The notes under the pieces: generated by a model
Told to the model about the DNA's origin: nothing
The model's input: only the letters and a program-made list of their open reading frames with translations
The model's database searches: none
Part shown: piece by piece, positions 8,712 through 16,088 of the stretch
How positions within the stretch are numbered: position 1 is the first letter of the stretch
How the letters are laid out: the number at the start of each line of letters is the position of its first letter
DNA from: Dyella sp. A6
GTDB lineage: Bacteria; Pseudomonadota; Gammaproteobacteria; Xanthomonadales; Rhodanobacteraceae
Length of the DNA stretch: 64,000 nucleotides
Direction: 5' to 3'
Assembly (NCBI RefSeq): GCF_036320485.1
Contig: NZ_CP132911.1
Location: 1,860,001 to 1,924,000, forward strand
Program-made: the position numbers and the translations under genes

Positions 8712-9830
8712 TCAAATCCCGGCAGGCGCGAGCGGGGCGTAATCGACATAGCCCCTGGCGCCCGATGCGTACACGGTGGGCCAGTCGATCTCGTTGAGTG
8801 GCGCGCCCAGGGCGAGGCGTTCGGCCAGATCGGGATTGGCGATGTACGGCCGGCCGAAGGCGACCAGGTCGACCAGGTCGCCGGCGATCAGGCGATTTGC
8901 CCGCTGCGCATCCATGTCGACATTGGCGACAAGCAGGCCCTGGTAGAGCCGGCGGAAATGACGAAACATGTTGTCGCCGGCGAGATGCTCGATGGGACTT
9001 CCATCGACATCGGTGTTGGTGCCCATCAGCAGCAGGTGCGACAAGCTGTAGTCGTTGAGGCCTCTGATCACGTATTCGGCCGTGGGCAGCGTTTCCTCGG
9101 TCGCTGCAAGGGGACCGGCCAGATGCATCGGGCCGAATTTGATCCCCACCTGGTCCTCCGCGACTTCATCGAGAATGCTGTCCAGTGCCTCGAACAGGAA
9201 CCGCGAGCGGTTTTCGATGGAACCGCCGTATGCATCCGTGCGTTTGTTGGTTCCGCTGCTGAGAAACTGTGCGATCAGATAGAGATAGTTGGCTTGCAGC
9301 TGCACCCCGTCGAAGCCCGCCTCCATGGCGTTTTTCGCGGCACGGCCATAAGCACGCACGGTGTCGTGGATTTCATGCACGCTCATGGGTCGCGGTGCCA
9401 CCGTCGGTACGCGTCCACTGGGTGTCACGCTGATCTGCTCGAGATCCACGTTGGATGCAGAGACAGGCAAGGCGCCATCGAAGAAATCGGGGTGCGACAT
9501 GGCGCCGGTGTGCCACAACTGGGCGATGATGCGTCCGCCAGCCGCGTGGACCGCATCGGTCACCAAGCGCCAGCCTCGCACCTGCTCGTCACTCCATAGC
9601 CCCGGCGTGTCGGCCCAGCCGAATCCCTCCGGACTGATCGCGGTGCATTCACCGATGATCAGCCCGGCCGACGCGCGCTGCGCGTAATAACGGGCATGCA
9701 GTTCAGTCGGAGCATGGTCCGGATTGTCGGCACGCATGCGCGTCAGCGGAGCCATCACGATGCGATTAGGCAGCGACAATGCACCCATTTGTACGGGTGT
9801 CAGCAACGGTGTATCTACATGAATGTTCAT
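8712..9830 (-). CDS. Old yellow enzyme (NADH:flavin oxidoreductase) with altered active site
   Basis: A 372-residue FMN TIM barrel of the old yellow enzyme family. Family marks: LPNRIVMAPLTRMRA near the N-terminus, GLIIGECTAISPEG, QLWHTGAMSH, GTNKRTDAYGGS and LVAFGRPYIANPDLAERL near the C-terminus. It should reduce activated C=C bonds of electrophiles using NAD(P)H. The substrate-binding pair, normally His-x-x-Asn/His in IHxANGYL, reads LQANYLYL here, so His becomes Gln and Asn becomes Tyr; the following catalytic Tyr is kept. The second old yellow enzyme in the window has the normal HNANGYL. The start at 9830 has GAGG upstream. It lies 31 bases after the quinone reductase gene in the same operon. 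Confidence 0.93.
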   Translation of the reverse strand: MNIHVDTPLLTPVQMGALSLPNRIVMAPLTRMRADNPDHAPTELHARYYAQRASAGLIIGECTAISPEGFGWADTPGLWSDEQVRGWRLVTDAVHAAGGRIIAQLWHTGAMSHPDFFDGALPVSASNVDLEQISVTPSGRVPTVAPRPMSVHEIHDTVRAYGRAAKNAMEAGFDGVQLQANYLYLIAQFLSSGTNKRTDAYGGSIENRSRFLFEALDSILDEVAEDQVGIKFGPMHLAGPLAATEETLPTAEYVIRGLNDYSLSHLLLMGTNTDVDGSPIEHLAGDNMFRHFRRLYQGLLVANVDMDAQRANRLIAGDLVDLVAFGRPYIANPDLAERLALGAPLNEIDWPTVYASGARGYVDYAPLAPAGI

Positions 9831-9861
9831 AGCGGTAAACCTCGGCTCCAGGCCAGATAGA

Positions 9862-10848
9862 TCAGACAGTGACGACGACCTTTCCGACCTGCCCGCCGGC
9901 TTCCACATAGCGATGGGCTGCGGCTATGTCGTCGAACTTGAAGGTTTTTGCGATCGTGGTCTTGAACAATCCGCGCGCGAATCCATCCGTGACGTAGCGA
10001 ATCAGTTCGGCACGCTGTTGGTCGTTGCGGGTCATGCGGGTGAGCGACAGCCCCCTTATGGTCAAAGCGCGCCCCAGTACCGCGAATGGCGACAGCGTCG
10101 CGGGGCCTTGGCCGAGCGCACCGTACAGAACCAGCGTGCCGCCGGCCGCGGTGAGTTCAGTCAGTGCGGAAAAATCCGCACCGCCTACGGGATCAAACAC
10201 CAGATCCACACCCGCACCGCCGGTAAGTTCCGACACGGTCTTATCGAGGCGTTGCTGTTCCAGCACAACCACCTCATTGGCACCGTGCTCGCGCAGGGCC
10301 CGTGCTTTGCCGGGCGACCGGGTCACCGCGATCACCCGTGCGCCCTCGTGTCTGGCGATCTGGATCGCGGCCAGGCCGACGCTGCTCGAGGCGGCGGTGA
10401 TCAACACCTGCTGACCACTTGCGATCCGGCCGTGCTGGATCAAACCGGCCCAGGCCGTACCGAATGGCACCCACATGGCGGCAGCGGTAGTGAATTCGAC
10501 GCTACCGGGAATAGCGACCACCGAACGCTGCGGCGCCAGCGCATAGTCGCCATAGAACCCATAGTCAGCGGCACCGTAGGTCGGCAGCACCGCAACCCGA
10601 TCGCCAATGGTCAGGCCATCGACGCCCGGTCCCAATGCATCCACTTCGCCGGCGGCTTCGAAACCGATTTTCGTGGGCAGCGTCGGTTTGTTCGGGCTGC
10701 GCCCCGAACGCAACGTGATCTCGGTGCGGTTGATACCGATGGCCCGCACGCGCAGGCGTATTTCGCCCGGGCCCGGTACCTCTTTCGGCATGTCGCGCAA
10801 TTGAAGAACTTCGGGTCCGCCCCATGCCTCGATTCGTACACTGCGCAT
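9862..10848 (-). CDS. Zinc-independent quinone oxidoreductase-like MDR protein
   Basis: A 328-residue medium-chain dehydrogenase/reductase of the quinone oxidoreductase type. The N-terminal GroES-like domain (PGPGEIRLRVRAIGIN, GFEAAGEVDALGPGV) lacks the zinc-binding cysteines. The Rossmann domain has VLITAASSSVGLAAIQIA in place of the usual AAAGGVG and ends with FKFDDIAAAHRYVEAG. It probably reduces quinones or enones with NADPH. The ATG at 10848 has an AGGAG ribosome binding site. It is the first gene of the operon facing the TetR gene, and both palindromic operators lie within 60-126 bases upstream, so it is likely the main repressed target. Confidence 0.92.
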   Translation of the reverse strand: MRSVRIEAWGGPEVLQLRDMPKEVPGPGEIRLRVRAIGINRTEITLRSGRSPNKPTLPTKIGFEAAGEVDALGPGVDGLTIGDRVAVLPTYGAADYGFYGDYALAPQRSVVAIPGSVEFTTAAAMWVPFGTAWAGLIQHGRIASGQQVLITAASSSVGLAAIQIARHEGARVIAVTRSPGKARALREHGANEVVVLEQQRLDKTVSELTGGAGVDLVFDPVGGADFSALTELTAAGGTLVLYGALGQGPATLSPFAVLGRALTIRGLSLTRMTRNDQQRAELIRYVTDGFARGLFKTTIAKTFKFDDIAAAHRYVEAGGQVGKVVVTV

Positions 10849-10907
10849 CGCCCTTCTCCTCGTCTGGTTACGTCAGGCGCAAGGCGTCTGGCTGGATTCA
10901 CTAGACA

Positions 10908-10921
10908 ATGGTGATCACCAT
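10908..10921. promoter_or_regulatory. TetR operator, quinone-reductase side
   Basis: The perfect 14-bp palindrome ATGGTGATCACCAT, 60 bases upstream of the quinone reductase start. Its core matches the second palindrome at 10957-10974. The two centres are 51 bp apart, close to five helical turns. The adjacent TetR protein is the obvious ligand. Confidence 0.8.
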
Positions 10922-10952
10922 CGTAAGTTCAGCATCGCACCTGAAGTTCTGA

Positions 10953-10982
10953 TTGTCAATGGTGATCACCATTGTTTATAGT
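10953..10982 (+). promoter_or_regulatory. Predicted promoter of the TetR gene
   Basis: TTGTCA (10953-10958), an 18-base spacer, then TATAGT (10977-10982), about 35 bases before the TetR start. The 18-bp palindrome lies between and over these elements, so a bound repressor would block polymerase directly. This predicts autorepression. Confidence 0.6.
10957..10974. promoter_or_regulatory. TetR operator, regulator side
   Basis: The perfect 18-bp palindrome CAATGGTGATCACCATTG. It fills the spacer of the predicted TetR promoter and shares the ATGGTGATCACCAT core with the operator at 10908-10921. Confidence 0.82.
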
Positions 10983-11016
10983 GGCATCGAGTCGTTCCAG
11001 CACAGAGGCCGGTTCC

Positions 11017-11610
11017 ATGGGCGTATCCAAACAACAAGCCATTGAAAACAGGCGTGCCATCGTCACGGCGGCCGAAGCACTGTTCCGTGAGCGCGGGGTC
11101 GACGCCGTGGGGCTTACCGAACTGACCAAGGCCGCCGGCTTTACCCAGGGCGGCTTCTACAACCATTTCAAGTCCAAGGCGGACCTGGTTGCGGCAGTGA
11201 TCGAGCAAGCCACCGAGCGTGGTTGCAGCGAGCTCGGCGCCGCGATCGAAAACTCGAAGGCGCAGGCCGCCGAACCGATGGAACGCCAGGTGGACTGGTA
11301 TCTATCGAGCGGCCATCGTGCCGATATTGCGTTGGGATGCCCGCTGGCAGTGTTCGCCGGCGATGTACGACGACTCGACGCCCAAGCGCAGAAAGCCTAC
11401 GCGAAGGGCCTCGAAAACAACTTCGAGCAACTCGCCAGGATTGTTGCCAGAAGCAGTGCGCGTGCGAAGCGAAAAAAGGCCATCGCGCTGTTCAGCCAGA
11501 TGGTCGGAGCGATGGTGCTGTCGCGTGCTGTCCTGGATGTCGATCCGGCCCTGGCGGACGAGATCCTGAAGGACGGGCGCGATGCCCTGCACCAGTCCAT
11601 CGGGGACTGA
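11017..11610 (+). CDS. TetR/AcrR-family repressor of the divergent OYE/quinone-reductase operon
   Basis: A 197-residue regulator. The helix-turn-helix covers residues about 12-55 (RRAIVTAAEALFRERGVDAV, LTELTKAAGFTQGGFYNHFKSKADL). The ligand-binding half includes GCPLAVFAGDVRR and a closing helical bundle (LFSQMVGAMVLSRAV), the pattern of TetR members with a C-terminal TetR_C-type domain. The ATG at 11017 is chosen because it has AGAGG upstream; the in-frame ATG at 10972 falls inside the operator palindrome. It is divergent from the four-gene reductase operon and is expected to repress both itself and that operon until an electrophile or quinone binds. Confidence 0.9.
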   Translation: MGVSKQQAIENRRAIVTAAEALFRERGVDAVGLTELTKAAGFTQGGFYNHFKSKADLVAAVIEQATERGCSELGAAIENSKAQAAEPMERQVDWYLSSGHRADIALGCPLAVFAGDVRRLDAQAQKAYAKGLENNFEQLARIVARSSARAKRKKAIALFSQMVGAMVLSRAVLDVDPALADEILKDGRDALHQSIGD

Positions 11611-11618
11611 TCCCTGGC

Positions 11619-11644
11619 GCGTCATGCATCACGGTGCATGACGC
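11619..11644. terminator. Hairpin between convergent TetR and LysR genes
   Basis: GCGTCATGCA, a six-base loop, then TGCATGACGC: a 10-bp perfect stem. It starts eight bases after the TetR stop and overlaps the last codons of the convergent LysR gene. It probably ends transcription from both sides, though no clear T-tract follows. Confidence 0.55.
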
Positions 11645-12525
11645 ACACGTTCCATCAGCTCGTCCAGATGCGACAGGAACATCTTTAGTACGGGCGAGTG
11701 GTTCGAGCGCTTGTGGCCGACGACAAGTGCGATGTTCGGTGCATCGCCTGCCAGCGGCCGGCTCGTCACCGACCATGGCATCAGGTTCTGCGCATACGCA
11801 GGGATCAACGTGACGCCACGCGTCGACGCCACCAGAGACATCACCATGGCCGGGTTGTCCACCACCTGCTCCGGTGCCAGCTCGACCTTGACGCGCCGAA
11901 GGTAATCGTCGATCACCGAGCGCAGCACCGTGGCCCGGTTGCCCATGCCGATAAAGGGTTCGCCGGCCAGCTCCCTCGGACGAACCTTCTCGTGCGCAGC
12001 CAGTGGGTGGTCACTGGGCATGAGCACGACCAGTGGCTCGCTTGAAACCTGGTTATAGGCCAGATCGTAATCGGGCTCGGCCCGCATGAAGGCCACATCG
12101 AGTTTGCCGCGGGCGACCGCTTCGGCGAGATCCGGTGAGTAGTCGCTGGACACGGTCACGTCCAGATTGGGCAACTCGGCCCGGAGGATATGCATGGCAT
12201 GGGGAAGCCAGGTCATTTCCTGACCGGTCAGGAAGCCCATGGCGAAACGCTGCTTGCTCGGTTGCGATGCCTTGCGTGCAGCCTCGACACCCGCCTCGAC
12301 CTGGTTGAGTGCGAGTCGCGCGTGATCGAAGAACACCTTGCCTGCGTCCGTCAGGGTGACGCCGCGTGCGCTGCGGATCAGCAGCTCGGTACCCACCTGA
12401 TCCTCGAGGTCCTTGATCTGTCGGCTCAATGAAGGCTGCGAGGTATGCAGGCGGCGTTCGGCGGCAACCGTCAGGCTGCCGGTTTCCACGACGGCAATGA
12501 AGTAGCGCAAATGGCGAAGCTCCAT
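11629..12525 (-). CDS. LysR-family transcriptional regulator, HcaR-like
   Basis: A 298-residue LysR-type regulator. The winged helix-turn-helix is at residues 1-60 (MELRHLRYFIAVVETGSLTV, TSQPSLSRQIKDLEDQVGTE). The periplasmic-binding-like effector domain follows (FAMGFLTGQEMTWLPHA, LDVAFMR, LVVLMPSDHPLA, GVTLIPAYAQ). The ATG at 12525 has GGAGAGAGG just upstream. It is divergent from the hydrolase/DUF427/SDR/OYE operon, with about 180 bases between the starts, so it is probably that operon's activator. HcaR-like proteins often sense aromatic or small organic compounds; the inducer here is unknown. Confidence 0.92.
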   Translation of the reverse strand: MELRHLRYFIAVVETGSLTVAAERRLHTSQPSLSRQIKDLEDQVGTELLIRSARGVTLTDAGKVFFDHARLALNQVEAGVEAARKASQPSKQRFAMGFLTGQEMTWLPHAMHILRAELPNLDVTVSSDYSPDLAEAVARGKLDVAFMRAEPDYDLAYNQVSSEPLVVLMPSDHPLAAHEKVRPRELAGEPFIGMGNRATVLRSVIDDYLRRVKVELAPEQVVDNPAMVMSLVASTRGVTLIPAYAQNLMPWSVTSRPLAGDAPNIALVVGHKRSNHSPVLKMFLSHLDELMERVRHAP

Positions 12526-12706
12526 ACCTCTCTCCAAGCATGCCTCAAAAGCATGGCAGCCTATTTATAAAGTCTTTTCCATTCTCCATCAACGGCCATA
12601 AATTGCGCTCCAGATAAAGACTCATCACCAGGAAGTCATGCACTGAATACTTTCAAAGCATGCACTCCCTGCCCTCCCCGTGAACTTGATCCTCTGGAGT
12701 TTCGCC

Positions 12707-13555
12707 ATGACACAGCACACCCACCAGACGGCCCCGACGCAGTACGTCGAAGCCAACGGCATCCGCTTCGCCTACCGCCGCTTCGGCAAGCCCGGGACCA
12801 TTCCTCTGGTCCTGCATATGCACTTCACCGGCACCCTCGACCATTGGGACCCCGCTATCACTGATGGCTTTGCCCAGGATCGCGAAGTCATCCTCTTCGA
12901 CAATGCCGGCATCGGCGGCAGCTCCGGTGAGGTGCCCACGACCATCGAGGGCATGGCCGCCGACTCGGCCGCGTTCATCCGCGCCCTGGGTCTGGGCCAG
13001 GTCGATGCCCTGGGTTTCTCCCTCGGCGGACTGGTCGCGCAGACCCTGGCGATTGCCGAACCTGTTCTGGTCCGCAAGCTAGTCCTGGTGGGCACCGGAC
13101 CGCGCAGCGGCGAAGGCATGGCCACGCTCACCCCCGAGGCCCAGCGCATTTTCGGCGCCAGCTATGAACCGGCTGACCATCTCTGGCTGAAAGTCTTCTT
13201 CACCGACTCGCCTGCCAGCCAGGCAGCGGGGCATGCGTTCCTGGAACGCTTCCGCCAGCGCCAGGCCGACCGTGACCCGGAGGCCAACGACAAGGTGGCG
13301 CCGGCCCAGCTCGAAGCCTTGGGCAAGTGGGGTGCCCCGCGCGAGAACCCCTACGACTACCTGCGTGAACTGAAGCAGCCCACCCTGGTCGTCAATGGCG
13401 ACAACGACGTCATCATCTACACCGTCAACTCGCTGATCCTGCAGAAGCACATTCCCAACGCGCAGCTGATCCTCTATCCCGACGCCAATCACGGCTCCCA
13501 GTACCAGTATCCCCAGCGCTTCGTACGGAACACCTCGACGTTCCTCGATAGCTGA
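12707..13555 (+). CDS. Alpha/beta-hydrolase
   Basis: A 282-residue alpha/beta-hydrolase of the chloroperoxidase/esterase type. The nucleophile elbow is GFSLGGLVAQ (Ser about 107). The likely acid is the Asp in VVNGDNDVI and the likely base is the His in DANHGSQYQ near the C-terminus. HFTGTLDHWD forms the oxyanion region. No signal peptide, so cytoplasmic. The ATG at 12707 follows TGGAG. It is the first gene after the divergent LysR regulator, followed by DUF427, SDR and old yellow enzyme genes. The substrate is unknown: an ester, lactone or enol-lactone would fit the neighbourhood. Confidence 0.9.
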   Translation: MTQHTHQTAPTQYVEANGIRFAYRRFGKPGTIPLVLHMHFTGTLDHWDPAITDGFAQDREVILFDNAGIGGSSGEVPTTIEGMAADSAAFIRALGLGQVDALGFSLGGLVAQTLAIAEPVLVRKLVLVGTGPRSGEGMATLTPEAQRIFGASYEPADHLWLKVFFTDSPASQAAGHAFLERFRQRQADRDPEANDKVAPAQLEALGKWGAPRENPYDYLRELKQPTLVVNGDNDVIIYTVNSLILQKHIPNAQLILYPDANHGSQYQYPQRFVRNTSTFLDS

Positions 13556-13634
13556 TGACACGACCGGCCTGCAATGCTTTTTTTATACAAGGCCTGCATG
13601 CCGCGGTCGGCCATGCTTTCCCCAGGAGAACACC

Positions 13635-14027
13635 ATGACCCAGACACCCTCATCCACCAGGTCGGTCAAAGTTCCCGGACCGGACCATCCCATCTCGATC
13701 GTGAGACAGCCCAGGCGGGTGCTGGTGAAGCTCGCCGGCAAGATCATCGCCGACACACGCGATGCACTCACGCTGAGCGAAGCCAGCTACGCACCGGTCC
13801 ACTACATCCCGCGCAAGGACGTCGACATGACGCTCCTGCAGCGAAGCGAACACGCGACCTACTGTCCGTACAAGGGCGAATGCGCGTACTACAGCATGCC
13901 CTCCGGTGGCGAACGCTCCACTGATGCCGCCTGGACCTACGAATCACCATTTGATGCTGTCGCGATCATCAAGGATCACATCGCGTTCTACCCCGACCGT
14001 GTCGACAGCATCGACGTACTCGACTGA
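13635..14027 (+). CDS. DUF427-family protein
   Basis: A 130-residue protein with the complete DUF427 core: HPISIVRQPRRVLVKLAGKI at the start, then DTRDALTLSEASYAPVHYIP, MTLLQRSEHATYCPYKGE and AWTYESPFDAVAIIKDHIAF, ending with the Asp-rich tail. DUF427 proteins are common, small, cytoplasmic and without a settled function. The ATG follows AGGAG. It sits between a hydrolase (79 bases upstream) and an SDR (38 bases downstream) in the LysR-linked operon, so it probably takes part in the same small-molecule conversion. Confidence 0.92.
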   Translation: MTQTPSSTRSVKVPGPDHPISIVRQPRRVLVKLAGKIIADTRDALTLSEASYAPVHYIPRKDVDMTLLQRSEHATYCPYKGECAYYSMPSGGERSTDAAWTYESPFDAVAIIKDHIAFYPDRVDSIDVLD

Positions 14028-14065
14028 TCACTGCCCTCATCTTCTCACTTCAAGGAATCGCAACC

Positions 14066-14812
14066 ATGACTACGCTAACTGGCAAGACCGCGCTTGTGAC
14101 CGGCGCCTCCCGCGGCATCGGCCGTGCCATCGCCTTCGCACTCGCCAAGCAGGGCGCGCAGGTACTCGTGCACTACGGCAGTGCACAAAAAGAAGCTGAC
14201 GAAGTCGTCAACGGCATCCGGTCTGCAGGCGGCCGGGCTGAAAAGGTCGGTGCCGACCTCAGTGTGCCGAACGGTGCGCATGAGCTGGCCCGGCAAGTCC
14301 GCCAGATCGTCGGCGACCGGCTGGACATTCTCGTCGCCAACGCGGGTGTTTCCAAGGCCGCTCCGATCGAGGAGATGACGACCGAGGACTTCGACAAACT
14401 GTTTGCGGTGAATGTCCGTGCGCCGTACTTCCTCGTCCAGCAGCTGCTGCCTGCGCTGACCCAGGGAAGCAGCATCATCTTTACCTCTTCGCTGGCGGCC
14501 CGGGCGGCCGTGGGAAATATCTCCGCATACGCCGCCACCAAGGGGGCCATCTCGACCCTGGTGAAGCAGTTTGCATCGCTGCTGGGGGGGCGCGGTATTC
14601 GCGTCAATGCCATCGCTCCGGGCGTGGTCGAAACGGACATGTCCAACTTCGCCAAGACCGATGCCGGTCGTGACTTCACGCTCGGCATGCAGGCGCTCAA
14701 GCGCGTGGCCCAGCCCGAGGACATCGCCGGGGCTGCGGTATTTCTTGCATCGGACAGCGCACGCTGGGTCACCGGCGACGTGCTCAGCGTCGATGGCGGT
14801 TCGAAACTTTGA
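14066..14812 (+). CDS. SDR-family oxidoreductase, FabG-like
   Basis: A 248-residue classical short-chain dehydrogenase/reductase. Motifs in order: TGASRGIG (cofactor), LVANAGVS, Ser in FTSSLA, SAYAATKGAIS with the catalytic Tyr and Lys, NAIAPGVVETDM, and the C-terminal WVTGDVLSVDGG. It resembles 3-oxoacyl-ACP reductases but lies outside a fatty-acid cluster, so a stand-alone carbonyl reductase or alcohol dehydrogenase is more likely. The AAGGA ribosome binding site is well placed. It is the third gene of the LysR-linked operon; a strong hairpin separates it from the old yellow enzyme. Confidence 0.93.
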   Translation: MTTLTGKTALVTGASRGIGRAIAFALAKQGAQVLVHYGSAQKEADEVVNGIRSAGGRAEKVGADLSVPNGAHELARQVRQIVGDRLDILVANAGVSKAAPIEEMTTEDFDKLFAVNVRAPYFLVQQLLPALTQGSSIIFTSSLAARAAVGNISAYAATKGAISTLVKQFASLLGGRGIRVNAIAPGVVETDMSNFAKTDAGRDFTLGMQALKRVAQPEDIAGAAVFLASDSARWVTGDVLSVDGGSKL

Positions 14813-14828
14813 CCGCTCCTGTTTGAAC

Positions 14829-14858
14829 GGTCGTGGCTGACACGCGTCAGCCACGACC
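14829..14858. terminator. Strong hairpin inside the LysR-linked operon
   Basis: GGTCGTGGCTGAC, loop ACGC, GTCAGCCACGACC: a perfect 13-bp stem followed by CTTT. It lies 16 bases after the SDR stop and about 30 bases before the old yellow enzyme start. It may be a partial terminator that lowers expression of the last gene, or the true end of the operon. Confidence 0.6.
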
Positions 14859-14890
14859 CTTTCCGTGAAACGCATTGCCCCCAGGAAACG

Positions 14891-15997
14891 ATGAAACTCT
14901 TTTCCCCATTCAAGCTGGGTCCCTACGAACTCGTGCACCGTGTCGTCCATGCGCCCATGACCCGTCTGCGGTCAGACGACGACGACAGCCCGAGCACCAT
15001 GATGAGGACCTATTACGCGCAGCGTGCTTCCCGATGCGGGCTACTGATTACCGAGAGCGCGCATCCTTCCTATGATAGCCGCGGTTATGTCGGCGCCCCC
15101 GGCATCTACACGCAGCAGCACGTTGCAGCATGGCGGAGAGTGACCGACGCGGTGCACGCCAAAGGTGCGCGCATCTTCATGCAGATCGCTCACGACGGAC
15201 GCCAATCGCATTCAGACCTTAGCTGGGGCAACGCCCCGGTCGCGCCATCGGTGGTGCCTTTCGATACCCAGGTATTCACCAGGGCCGGCTGGGTACCCAA
15301 CTCGCCGCATCGCGAACTCGACATCACCGAGATTCCCCTGTTGGTACGCTCCTTCAAAGATGCGGCCCGTCGCGCGCGCGATGCCGGGTTCGACGGAGTC
15401 GAACTGCACAACGCGAATGGCTACCTGGCCGATACATTCCTGCAGGACGGCACCAATAAGCGCACGGACGCCTACGGCGGGACCATCGAGCGACGTGCAC
15501 GTTTCTCACTGGAACTGATCGAGGCTTTTGCCTCGGTATGGGAACCGCATCAAGTCGGTGTACGCGTGTCACCCAGTGGCCAGTGGGGCAGCATTTCCGA
15601 CAGCGATCCGGAGGCCACCTTCGGCTACTTCGCCGAACGGCTAAACGATTACGGTCTTGCCTACCTTCATGTGATCGAGCCGAGGGTGAAAGGAACGGAA
15701 ACCCTGCAAGAGGGACAATCACCCGTCGCGTCAGGGTTCCTGCGCACAATATTCAGGGGGCCGATCATCGCGGCCGGCGGTTTCGACCGGACAGGCGCGG
15801 AGGCCATCCTACAGCGGGGCGACGCCGACTTGGTCGCGTTCGGCCGGCTGTTTTCATCGAATCCCGACCTTCCCTATCGCCTCGAACACGACCTGCCTCT
15901 CGCGCCGTATCAGCGTGAAGCATTCTGGGGCGGCGACGAACGCCACTACATAGACTTCCCGGTCCATGCACCGATCGATGCGGTCGTTGCCGATTAG
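14891..15997 (+). CDS. Old yellow enzyme / alkene reductase (NemA-like)
   Basis: A 368-residue FMN-dependent TIM-barrel reductase. Motifs: APMTRLRSD, GLLITESA, QIAHDGRQSH, the substrate-binding pair in ELHNANGYLADTFL (His and Asn both present), GTNKRTDAYGGT, IIAAGGFDRTGAE and LVAFGRLFSSNPDLPYRL. It should reduce the C=C bond of alpha,beta-unsaturated carbonyls, maleimides or nitro compounds. The ribosome binding site AGGAAACG precedes the ATG. It follows the SDR gene but is separated by a strong hairpin, and precedes the ergothioneine fusion gene by 91 bases, so it could head a transcript with that gene. Confidence 0.93.
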   Translation: MKLFSPFKLGPYELVHRVVHAPMTRLRSDDDDSPSTMMRTYYAQRASRCGLLITESAHPSYDSRGYVGAPGIYTQQHVAAWRRVTDAVHAKGARIFMQIAHDGRQSHSDLSWGNAPVAPSVVPFDTQVFTRAGWVPNSPHRELDITEIPLLVRSFKDAARRARDAGFDGVELHNANGYLADTFLQDGTNKRTDAYGGTIERRARFSLELIEAFASVWEPHQVGVRVSPSGQWGSISDSDPEATFGYFAERLNDYGLAYLHVIEPRVKGTETLQEGQSPVASGFLRTIFRGPIIAAGGFDRTGAEAILQRGDADLVAFGRLFSSNPDLPYRLEHDLPLAPYQREAFWGGDERHYIDFPVHAPIDAVVAD

Positions 15998-16088
15998 ATG
16001 CCGGCGTTGAACCAGGTTCCGATGACACGGACACGTCATGGACAACGCTCACGCTGCCGTCGGGTCCACCACGAAGAAGGATAACGCC

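Noticed and set aside
10972..11016. An earlier start for the TetR gene
   Set aside because: This ATG lies inside the operator palindrome and lacks a ribosome binding site; the ATG at 11017 has one.
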